A stretch of DNA of 13,275 nucleotides, taken from NCBI GenBank assembly GCA_002391555.1, contig DGFG01000140.1, forward strand, positions 1 to 13,275, given 5' to 3'. The stretch comes from Firmicutes bacterium UBA3906. Lineage in GTDB: Bacteria > Bacillota > Clostridia > Caldicoprobacterales > DTU083. The stretch's first letter is position 1. Each line of letters starts with the position of its first letter. The notes under the pieces are model-generated. The model was not told the DNA's origin. It ran no database searches and worked only from the letters and a program-made list of their open reading frames with translations. Below, piece by piece: positions 7,772 to 13,275 of this stretch. The position numbers and the translations under genes were made by a program.

Positions 7772-7777
7772 ATTATA
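7772..7777 (-). promoter_or_regulatory. Candidate -10 box of an internal aroF promoter
   Basis: On the minus strand TATAAT is a perfect -10 hexamer, with transcription expected near 7765 and a leader of about 60 bases before aroF. No convincing -35 box lies 16-18 bases upstream. The box sits in one arm region of an inverted repeat (7734-7741 with 7777-7784), with a second small hairpin inside (TGCCCT/AGGGCA, 7741-7756). The 282-base gap between aroB and aroF makes an internal promoter reasonable. Confidence 0.35.
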
Positions 7778-7849
7778 TAAGTTTAATTGGCTGTGTATTT
7801 AAAAACTTTTGTACTCCTTGCTTTGATAAATAGGCCAGATGCAACTAGA

Positions 7850-7980
7850 AGCTACTATGAGCTACCAATAACTATCAAGAGTCACAAAGAAATACTAACT
7901 AATACTAAGGCTCACATAGAGCTACTAATAAATACTAAGAGCTAAAAAAGCTACTATAGACTATAAAAGTGGCTACTTAA
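7850..7980. repeat. Degenerate A/T-rich repeats between aroB and aroF
   Basis: The stretch contains five copies of GCTAC (7851, 7861, 7921, 7950, 7972) and three of AATACTAA. Two imperfect copies of a roughly 30-base unit (about 7859-7889 and 7919-7949) match at around 22 of 30 positions and are about 60 bases apart. No coding frame, terminator or known RNA was seen in it. Confidence 0.45.
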
Positions 7981-7985
7981 GATGA

Positions 7986-9062
7986 TCATGATCCCTTGAG
8001 GATCTGTGCTAGCCTTACATACTCTATGTTATCAAACATCTCAACCCTGCCAAGCTTGGTAGGCAGGACAAAGACAATTTTTCCAATCTTATTCTTTTTA
8101 TCTCTTTGCATATGCTTTATTAGCCTATCTGTTTCTAGGTTAGGTAGTTTTATGGGTAGCTTAGCTTTCAGGAGCAAGTTTTTTAGCCTATCTACAAAAC
8201 CCTTGTCTATTAGGCCTAATAGCTGGGCTAGCTCAGCCTCAGCAACCATACCAATTGCTACTGATTCACCATGGGTATATTCAGTAAAGGAGGTTTCAGC
8301 CTCTATAGCATGGCCTATGGTATGGCCAAAGTTTAAAATTCCCCTGATGCCCTTGTCCTTTTCGTCCTGGGCTACTATCTTTGCCTTTATGGTACAGGAC
8401 TTGTAGATTATATGGTTTAGGACCTTGTCATCAAAGGAAAATACCTTTTCAATATTTTCCTCTAAATAGGAAAACAAATTTTTATCAGCTATAACACCAT
8501 ATTTTATTACCTCGGCCAGGCCCGTTGATATTTGCCTGACGGGTAGGCTTTTCAAGGTATCAGTATTTATAAGGACCCCCTTAGGTTGGTAAAAGGAGCC
8601 TATCATATTTTTACCAAGGGGATGGTTGACAGCTGTTTTACCACCTACACTAGAGTCTACCTGGGCCAAGAGGGAGGTTGGTATTTGTAGATAGGGGACA
8701 CCCCTCATATAGGTCGATGCTGTAAATCCTGCCAGGTCTCCGACTACACCCCCACCTAGGGCGATAAAAAGAGAGTCCCTGTCCATACGAAAGTTTAAGG
8801 CAGTAGTATAGATATCCATGGCCTTTTCTATGGTCTTGCTACTCTCACCAGGGTCTATAAGGATAGTCCTAATCCCTATATCATTCTCAGAAAGGGCCTT
8901 TATGATCTCATTACTATATAGGGGGCCTACATTGGTATCAGAAATTATAAGGGCTTTTTTTAAAAAGATATTGGACGGGATTTTGGATAGGGTTGCCTCC
9001 CAGCCCTTGTCTATAATTATAGGATAGGCGGTATTTTTAAATTGCATATCTATGCGTTTCAT
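7986..9062 (-). CDS. aroB: 3-dehydroquinate synthase
   Basis: Converts DAHP to 3-dehydroquinate, the second shikimate step, using NAD and a divalent metal. The 358-residue protein has the NAD-binding GGGVVGDLAGF (103-113), the PTSLLAQVDSSVGGKTAVNH block (128-147), GLAEVIKYG (181-189), FGHTIGHAIE (245-254) and HGESVAIGM (264-272). Glu184, His247 and His264 are the expected metal ligands. Length and motifs are normal. The start at 9062 is supported by AAGGGGAG (9071-9078), eight bases upstream. It is the promoter-proximal gene of the minus-strand aro cluster, 282 bases ahead of aroF, with no clear terminator between, so partial cotranscription is possible. Confidence 0.97.
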   Translation of the reverse strand: MKRIDMQFKNTAYPIIIDKGWEATLSKIPSNIFLKKALIISDTNVGPLYSNEIIKALSENDIGIRTILIDPGESSKTIEKAMDIYTTALNFRMDRDSLFIALGGGVVGDLAGFTASTYMRGVPYLQIPTSLLAQVDSSVGGKTAVNHPLGKNMIGSFYQPKGVLINTDTLKSLPVRQISTGLAEVIKYGVIADKNLFSYLEENIEKVFSFDDKVLNHIIYKSCTIKAKIVAQDEKDKGIRGILNFGHTIGHAIEAETSFTEYTHGESVAIGMVAEAELAQLLGLIDKGFVDRLKNLLLKAKLPIKLPNLETDRLIKHMQRDKKNKIGKIVFVLPTKLGRVEMFDNIEYVRLAQILKGS

Positions 9063-9123
9063 ATTAGCAGCTCCCCTTGTTTGTATTACAAAAAGCTGAA
9101 CATATGTAATAGAAGTTTAAGAG

Positions 9124-9152
9124 ATTGTACCCATAAAAATGAAAAATGTCAA
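9124..9152 (-). promoter_or_regulatory. Strong promoter for aroB
   Basis: On the minus strand a perfect TTGACA (9147-9152) is followed by 17 bases and TACAAT (9124-9129, five of six). The start would be near 9117, giving a leader of about 55 bases. TATTACA/TGTAATA arms in the leader can form a seven-pair hairpin upstream of the aroB ribosome binding site. Confidence 0.85.
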
Positions 9153-9269
9153 TAGGTCAGGCCATTTTGTCCTCATTTTAGATAATTATTGATTGGAATT
9201 GACCTAAACTGCCTAAAGCTTCTAGCTGACGAATATAATTTTGTAAATTCCATAAAATATACATAAGGA

Positions 9270-9298
9270 TAAACATTTTATTATTAATATGATACAAT
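9270..9298 (+). promoter_or_regulatory. Probable promoter for the EF-G-like gene
   Basis: TAAACA (9270-9275, four of six) and TACAAT (9293-9298, five of six) are 17 bases apart, with transcription starting near 9305. A second TACAAT at 9305-9310 lacks a good -35 box. The surrounding stretch is A/T-rich and divergent from the aroB promoter. Confidence 0.55.
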
Positions 9299-9304
9299 GT
9301 ATGT

Positions 9305-9430
9305 TACAATTAAGAAGGGAAATTGAGATTCTTAGCGAATACATAATTCGAAACGCGGTAGTAGATCCATTTATAGTCTCAGTTAAACCGAAATAATATA
9401 TCTGTTAATTATACGATAGGGGGAATGTTA
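9305..9430 (+). other. Long, possibly structured 5' leader of the EF-G-like gene
   Basis: About 125 untranslated bases lie between the inferred start and the ATG. ATTGAGATT (9322-9330) can pair with AGTCTCAGT (9375-9383) over nine positions including two wobble pairs. Inside it, CGAAT can pair with ATTCG (9336-9350). No T run follows, and I do not recognise a known RNA family. The rest of the 9063-9430 gap holds only the two divergent promoters. Confidence 0.35.
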
Positions 9431-11506
9431 ATGAAGAGTTATACCACCGACAAGATTAGAAACCTTGGTGTCATCGGGCATGGTGGCGAAGGAAAGACCA
9501 CTCTTGCAGAAGCTATGCTTTTTAACTCAGGAGCAATTGATCGTTTTGGTAAGGTCGAGGATGGAACAACTACCACCGACTATGACCAAGAGGAGATTAA
9601 ACGCCAGATTTCCATTAGTGCTGCCCTAGCACCCTTAGAATGGAATAATCATAAGATTAACGTTATTGACATCCCTGGCTACTTTGATTTCGTCGGAGAA
9701 CTAGTTGGTGGCCTTAGGGTTGCAGATTGTGCCTGTATAGTCGTTGGAGCCGTTTCAGGTGTAGCAGTTGGTACAGAAAAGGCTTGGGACTATTGTGACG
9801 AGTACGAGCTACCCAGATTTATTTTTGTAAACCAAATGGATCGAGAAAATGCAAACTTTAGCAAGGTATTAGATAGCCTAAAGGACCTTTACGGTACATC
9901 AATAGCACCCTTCCAGGTACCCATTATGGAAAGTGATCAATTCGTTGGCTATGTTGATGTAATTTCCATGAAGGCCTATAGATACGATGGCAAGGATGTA
10001 AAGGAAATTGATGTCCCTGCAGATATGGTTGACCTAATCGAACCTATCAGGACCATGTTAATCGAAGCTGTTGCTGAGACCAGCGAAGAATTAATGGAAA
10101 AGTATTTCGAGGGCGAAGAACTAGACGAAAAGGAAATCAAGGATGCCCTAAGAGTAGGTGTAACCAGTGGTGACATAGTACCAGTATTATGCGGTTCTGC
10201 AGTCAACAACCAGGGTATCAAGCAGCTTATGGATACAGTAGTTGACTATATGCCTTCACCTGGTGACAAACACAAGGAAATAGCCAAGGACCACAAGACT
10301 GGGGATGAGCTAGAGGTCTCCAACAAGACAGATGAGCCCTTTGCGGCCCTAGTATTTAAAACCGTAGTTGACCCCTTTGTAGGAAAGCTAAACCTATTTA
10401 AGGTTATGTCAGGGCAGCTATCCACAGGGGCCACCATTTACAATGTTAACAAGGAAAAGGCTGAAAAAGTCTCTAATATATACTTTATGCGAGGTAAAAA
10501 GCAGATAAGTACTGATAAGGTAGTAGCAGGAGATATTGCAGCTGTGGCCAAGCTACAACACACAGTCACAGGCGATAGCCTATGTGACCAGGGCAGGCAG
10601 CTAGAGCTTAGAGAAATAAAATTCCCTGAGCCATCAATTTCACTTGCAATCGAAGCAGAAAAGGAAGGGGAAGAGGACAAGGTATTTGGAGGCCTAAATA
10701 GGCTGACCGAGGAAGACCCCACCTTTACTGTTGAAAAGAACACTGAGACCAACCAAATGATTATCTCTGGTGTTGGCGAGATGCACCTTGAGATCATAGC
10801 CAAGAGACTAGAAAACAAATTTGCTGCAAAGGCTGTCTTTAAGGATCCCAAGGTTGCCTACAGGGAGACTATCCGCAAGTCCATTCAGGCAGAGGGCAGA
10901 CACAAAAAGCAAAGTGGTGGACATGGCCAGTTTGGACATGTATGGATTGAGTTTGAACCCCTAACAGATACTGAACAGGAATTTGAGTTTGTTGACAAAA
11001 TCGTCGGCGGTGTAGTACCCAGACAGTATATACCTGCAGTTGAAAAGGGTTTAATTGAGTGTCTACCAAAGGGAGTTTTAGCAGGCTACCCAATGGTTGG
11101 ACTCAAGGCTACCCTCTATGATGGATCCTACCATAGTGTTGACTCTTCAGAGATGGCCTTTAAGGTAGCGGCTTCATTAGCTTATAGAAAGCTTATTGAC
11201 GCTAACCCAGTCCTACTTGAGCCCATTATGAAGGCAGAGGTCCTAGTTCCAGATGATTATATGGGAGATATTATAGGAGACCTCAATAGGCGCAGGGGCA
11301 GGATACTAGGTATGAATCCTGTTGAGGGCGGCCTACAGGAGGTAGTAGCTGAGGTACCCCAGGCAGAGATGTTTAAGTATGCCACAGACCTAAGGTCAAT
11401 GACCCAGGCAAGGGGTAGCTTTAAGCTTAGCTTTGTCAGATACGAAGAGGTACCTGGCAATATATCTGCCAAGGTTGTAGAAGCAGCCAAAAAGGAAGAA
11501 GAATAA
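9431..11506 (+). CDS. Elongation factor G-like translational GTPase (EF-G paralogue)
   Basis: A 691-residue protein with the five-domain layout of EF-G: GTPase domain 1-280, domain II about 300-378, III about 398-470, IV about 475-600, V about 603-680. It differs from housekeeping EF-G in the G motifs. The P-loop is GHGGEGKT (16-23), not GHIDAGKT. The switch I RGITI is replaced by KRQISI. G3 is DIPGYFDF (80-87), with Tyr84 where canonical EF-G has the catalytic His. G4 is NQMD (134-137), not NKMD. Domain IV keeps HGQFGHV and the YHSVDSSE tip; domain V keeps the RSMTQARGSF end. This matches the FusA2/EF-G2-like paralogue group, whose role is not settled. ATG at 9431 is chosen because AGGGGG (9418-9423) lies seven bases upstream, while the in-frame ATG at 9425 is too close. 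It is monocistronic, with its own promoter and terminator. Confidence 0.9.
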   Translation: MKSYTTDKIRNLGVIGHGGEGKTTLAEAMLFNSGAIDRFGKVEDGTTTTDYDQEEIKRQISISAALAPLEWNNHKINVIDIPGYFDFVGELVGGLRVADCACIVVGAVSGVAVGTEKAWDYCDEYELPRFIFVNQMDRENANFSKVLDSLKDLYGTSIAPFQVPIMESDQFVGYVDVISMKAYRYDGKDVKEIDVPADMVDLIEPIRTMLIEAVAETSEELMEKYFEGEELDEKEIKDALRVGVTSGDIVPVLCGSAVNNQGIKQLMDTVVDYMPSPGDKHKEIAKDHKTGDELEVSNKTDEPFAALVFKTVVDPFVGKLNLFKVMSGQLSTGATIYNVNKEKAEKVSNIYFMRGKKQISTDKVVAGDIAAVAKLQHTVTGDSLCDQGRQLELREIKFPEPSISLAIEAEKEGEEDKVFGGLNRLTEEDPTFTVEKNTETNQMIISGVGEMHLEIIAKRLENKFAAKAVFKDPKVAYRETIRKSIQAEGRHKKQSGGHGQFGHVWIEFEPLTDTEQEFEFVDKIVGGVVPRQYIPAVEKGLIECLPKGVLAGYPMVGLKATLYDGSYHSVDSSEMAFKVAASLAYRKLIDANPVLLEPIMKAEVLVPDDYMGDIIGDLNRRRGRILGMNPVEGGLQEVVAEVPQAEMFKYATDLRSMTQARGSFKLSFVRYEEVPGNISAKVVEAAKKEEE

Positions 11507-11544
11507 TAAGCATATAGGATAATTTAATCCTTTTCTTTCACAGG

Positions 11545-11581
11545 TCCGGATTAGCAGGCAAGGCTAGTCCGGATTTTTTTT
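11545..11581 (+). terminator. Terminator of the EF-G-like gene
   Basis: TCCGGATTAGC (11545-11555) pairs with GCTAGTCCGGA (11563-11573) over 11 positions with one wobble pair. The loop has seven bases, and eight T residues follow (11574-11581). It starts 38 bases after the stop codon. Confidence 0.93.
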
Positions 11582-11902
11582 CTTCTTTGCTAAAAATCCA
11601 CAAGCTGGAGGCAAGCTTAGGTCCTTTTTTGTTTATCCTCATATATAGGGTCTAAGCTGTCTTGATATCTAGGTGATTAGCTGGCTTGGTATTTGGGGCT
11701 AAGGCATCTTGATATTTAGGGGTTAAGCTGAATGGACAATTTTTTCTAGTAGTCTAGTCTATCAATCCTCATATATAGCTTTTAGCCTATGACATAAGAT
11801 GAGTATCCTTGGTATAAGATGGTATGCATATAAAAAAGAGAGGAATTGTAACAGAAAAGTAACATTTACTTAACAAAGTTTTAAGAAAAGCCCCCAGCTG
11901 CT
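11582..11902. other. Non-coding stretch with repeat remnants
   Basis: No convincing gene was seen in this stretch. It holds the tandem repeats at 11653-11730, a 14-base direct repeat ATCCTCATATATAG (11635-11648 and 11765-11778) that brackets them, and two copies of ATAAGATG near 11793 and 11813. A weak five-pair hairpin (AAGCT/AGCTT) near 11600 is followed by a short T run but is too small to call as a terminator. Confidence 0.5.
11653..11730. repeat. Degenerate 23-24 base tandem repeats
   Basis: Three full units and one partial lie head to tail: 11653-11676, 11677-11699, 11700-11723 and 11724-11730. The shared pattern is TAAGCTG, then CTTGATAT, then a G-rich end such as TTAGGGG. Units 1 and 3 share CTTGATAT exactly, 47 bases apart, and unit 2 has CTTGGTAT in register. 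There are no spacers as in a CRISPR. Confidence 0.65.
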
Positions 11903-11929
11903 CCTAGCCTGTTTGACTCAAGGGCTAGG
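11903..11929. promoter_or_regulatory. Inverted repeat across the -35 box (possible operator)
   Basis: CCTAGCC (11903-11909) and GGCTAGG (11923-11929) are perfect seven-base arms separated by 13 bases. The -35 hexamer at 11913-11918 lies in the middle. The 20-base centre-to-centre spacing suits a dimeric repressor, though a hairpin role cannot be excluded. No regulator gene is adjacent. Confidence 0.4.
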
Positions 11930-11941
11930 CTAACCTATAAT
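11913..11941 (+). promoter_or_regulatory. Promoter of the SleB-like hydrolase gene
   Basis: TTGACT (11913-11918, five of six) and a perfect TATAAT (11936-11941) are exactly 17 bases apart, with transcription starting near 11948. The form is sigma-A like; I saw no convincing sporulation sigma-factor motif. The gene's ribosome binding site is AGGGGG at 11975-11980. Confidence 0.75.
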
Positions 11942-11987
11942 TTAGCCAATAGTAAGTTGACATAATATAACCATAGGGGGTTTACAA

Positions 11988-12953
11988 ATGGGAGTTTTAA
12001 CAGGTGCTACTAAGGGAAAGCAGTTTGTAGCTATAAGAAAATACCTTGCCGCTATAATTATTATTGGGATACTTGTAACTATCCTTGTAGGGACAGTGGC
12101 AGAGGCCAAGGCAGAGCCGGTACTAAAGCTAGGGTCTAGAGGGACAGCCGTAAGTCAGGTCCAGCAGGACCTAAAGGGACTAGGCTACTTTAACTATCAC
12201 CAGGCCACTGGCTACTTTGGAACAATTACTCAGGATGCAGTAAAGGCCTTTCAAAAAAGCAGGGGACTAGCGGTAGATGGTATAGTCGGACCACAGACAT
12301 GGGCAGCCCTTAACAAGACCTACACAACCCTTAAATTCGGAATGAGGGGAGATGCTGTAGTGACGCTACAGGATGCCCTAAAGAAGCAGGGGGTCTTTTA
12401 TGCCAGCTCAACAGGCTACTATGGCAAGCTAACAGAGGACGCAGTTATTAGGTATCAGATAGCAAAGGGGCTAAGGATAGATGGTATAGCAGGACCAGAG
12501 ACTCAGGCCTCATTATTTGGAGCAGCTAATAGTCAATCAGCTAGCAAAGTAGCTAGCACAAGCCGGGCTAACTCAGGTCAGGACGCAAGGGCAGATATAT
12601 ACTGGCTGGCTAGGATCATACACGCAGAAGCCAGGGGAGAGTCCTATAAGGGACAGGTAGCAGTCGGTAATGTTGTCCTAAATAGGGTAAAGTCACCCCT
12701 CTTTCCTAATAGCATATATGGGGTCATATTTGAGTATACGGGCAGTGTACCCCAGTTTAGCCCTGTGGAGGATGGTTCTATCTACAATACACCTAATAGC
12801 TCAGCCATGAAGGCTGCGGAGGAGGCCTATAATGGTAGTAGGCCCGTTGGAGATGCGACCTACTTTTTCAATCCCAAAAAGGCCTCAGGGTCTTGGATAG
12901 TTAAAAACAAGACCTATGTAACTACAATAGGCAATCATGCATTTTATAGGTAG
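11988..12953 (+). CDS. SleB-like cell wall hydrolase with two peptidoglycan-binding domains
   Basis: Exported peptidoglycan hydrolase of 321 residues. The N-terminus has a basic stretch and a hydrophobic segment (about 19-36), with a possible signal-peptidase site after AEAKA (residue 42). Two peptidoglycan_binding_1 repeats follow (about 46-109 and 115-177), each with LKxGxRGxxV, GYF/YG, and the DGIxGPxT ending. After a Ser-rich linker (178-200), residues 203-321 form the hydrolase_2 (SleB/CwlJ) domain, with HAEARGE giving the likely catalytic Glu214 and QFSPV and FFNPKK motifs. SleB enzymes are lytic transglycosylases that degrade spore cortex during germination. A vegetative role is possible, because the promoter looks sigma-A dependent and no ypeB partner gene is next to it. 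Known SleB proteins have one binding domain; this one has two. Confidence 0.88.
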   Translation: MGVLTGATKGKQFVAIRKYLAAIIIIGILVTILVGTVAEAKAEPVLKLGSRGTAVSQVQQDLKGLGYFNYHQATGYFGTITQDAVKAFQKSRGLAVDGIVGPQTWAALNKTYTTLKFGMRGDAVVTLQDALKKQGVFYASSTGYYGKLTEDAVIRYQIAKGLRIDGIAGPETQASLFGAANSQSASKVASTSRANSGQDARADIYWLARIIHAEARGESYKGQVAVGNVVLNRVKSPLFPNSIYGVIFEYTGSVPQFSPVEDGSIYNTPNSSAMKAAEEAYNGSRPVGDATYFFNPKKASGSWIVKNKTYVTTIGNHAFYR

Positions 12954-13036
12954 CTAGCTAGTCAAAAGCTTATTTGTATAAGACTTTAAATAGACTAAAA
13001 GCCTATCTTATCTAGACTTTTATTTAAGAAACTATA

Positions 13037-13065
13037 TTGCTACTAGTATTTTAAAATGATAAAAT
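13037..13065 (+). promoter_or_regulatory. Candidate promoter ahead of the last gene
   Basis: TTGCTA (13037-13042, four of six) and TAAAAT (13060-13065, five of six) are 17 bases apart. Transcription would begin near 13072, only about eight bases before the terminator stem at 13080. It could therefore feed an attenuated leader for the gene at 13184. Confidence 0.45.
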
Positions 13066-13079
13066 AGACATAGTAGCTA

Positions 13080-13116
13080 AAATCCTCTCTGGAGGGCCTC
13101 CGGAGGGGATTTTTTT
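13080..13116 (+). terminator. Strong intrinsic terminator
   Basis: AAATCCTCTCTGGAGG (13080-13095) and CCTCCGGAGGGGATTT (13097-13112) pair over 16 positions with two wobble pairs; the apex opens into a small loop around GGGCC. T residues run from 13110 to 13116. It lies 127 bases after the hydrolase stop codon and 67 before the next gene. It could end the hydrolase transcript or attenuate the downstream gene. Confidence 0.88.
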
Positions 13117-13183
13117 GATTAGATATAGTATTAAGGGGTATTAAGATATAGCTAAATGACTACTAAAAGGAGCGTTTTTTCAG

Positions 13184-13275
13184 ATGATTAGCTTTAAAAA
13201 TGGACCCATATTTATAGATGGTAAATGGGAGAGAGGACTTGAACTCAGGGTAAAAGAGGGTAGGATTGTGGACAT
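13184..13275 (+). CDS. N-terminal fragment, possible amidohydrolase-family protein
   Basis: The open frame starts at ATG 13184 and runs off the window. AAAGGAG (13166-13172) lies 11 bases upstream, a slightly long spacing. The 30 visible residues read as two beta hairpins, FKNGPIFIDGKW then LELRVKEGRIVD. This is the usual opening of composite-domain amidohydrolases such as N-acetylglucosamine-6-phosphate deacetylase, deaminases or dihydroorotase. The metal-binding HxH motif would lie beyond the window, so the exact enzyme cannot be named. Confidence 0.5.
   Translation, partial: MISFKNGPIFIDGKWERGLELRVKEGRIVD

Noticed and set aside
7996..8406. 136-codon plus-strand frame opposite aroB
   Set aside because: It lies wholly within a well-supported gene, has Ser/Leu-rich composition typical of an antisense frame, and shows no recognisable domain.
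9336..9390. tRNA-like segment with a TTCGAAAC loop in the EF-G leader
   Set aside because: No acceptor stem, D-arm or anticodon arm can be laid out around it.
9425..9430. ATG at 9425 as the EF-G-like start
   Set aside because: Only one base separates it from AGGGGG; the ATG at 9431 has normal spacing and gives the usual N-terminus.
10438..10851. 137-codon minus-strand frame opposite the EF-G-like gene
   Set aside because: It is fully inside a conserved coding region, Ser-rich, without a domain or ribosome binding site. The same applies to the shorter frames at 9976-10221, 10246-10437, 10869-11093 and 11257-11490.
11653..11730. Repeat cluster as a CRISPR array
   Set aside because: The units are directly adjacent without unique spacers, degenerate in sequence, and no cas gene is present.
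11957..11962. TTGACA as a -35 box for the hydrolase gene
   Set aside because: No -10 hexamer lies 16-18 bases downstream, because the ribosome binding site and start codon occupy that position. The upstream TTGACT-17-TATAAT pair fits better.

Overview
The window reads as a chromosomal segment of an anaerobic, probably spore-forming, low-to-mid G+C Firmicute of the Clostridia type. The evidence is the oxygen-sensitive class III ribonucleotide reductase with its radical-SAM activase, AGGAGG-like ribosome binding sites, sigma-A type promoters, many U-tailed hairpin terminators, and a SleB-type cell-wall hydrolase of the kind used in spore germination. I cannot name the genus. No transposon, phage, CRISPR, tRNA or rRNA is visible.

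Layout. Positions 1-267 hold a regulatory leader: a promoter with an NrdR-box-like palindrome in its spacer, a compact cobalamin riboswitch, and an intrinsic terminator. It precedes nrdG (268-1020) and nrdD (1050-3131), which make deoxyribonucleotides without oxygen or B12. Next come a terminator, a likely 31-residue membrane peptide (3281-3376) and a TIM-barrel protein of unknown function (3524-4192). Convergent to these, on the minus strand, is a shikimate/tyrosine cluster transcribed in the order aroB, aroF, tyrA, aroA (9062 down to 4243). It starts from a near-consensus promoter at 9124-9152 and ends in a hairpin that contains the aroA stop codon. A repeat-rich 282-base spacer separates aroB from the tightly packed aroF-tyrA-aroA group.

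Divergent from aroB is an EF-G paralogue (9431-11506) with non-canonical GTPase motifs and a 125-base leader. After its terminator, about 480 bases carry degenerate tandem repeats and a promoter with an inverted repeat across its -35 box. This promoter serves a SleB-like hydrolase with two peptidoglycan-binding domains (11988-12953). The window ends with a promoter next to a strong terminator, then the first 30 codons of a probable amidohydrolase.

How the genes work together. The aro/tyr genes supply the first two steps of the shikimate pathway (DAHP synthase, dehydroquinate synthase), its sixth step (EPSP synthase) and the tyrosine branch; the other shikimate genes are not here. The nrd leader appears to combine dNTP sensing (NrdR) with B12 sensing (riboswitch). 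That arrangement suits an organism that also has a B12-dependent class II reductase elsewhere. This two-layer leader is the most interesting item in the window. I saw no clearly new multi-gene system.
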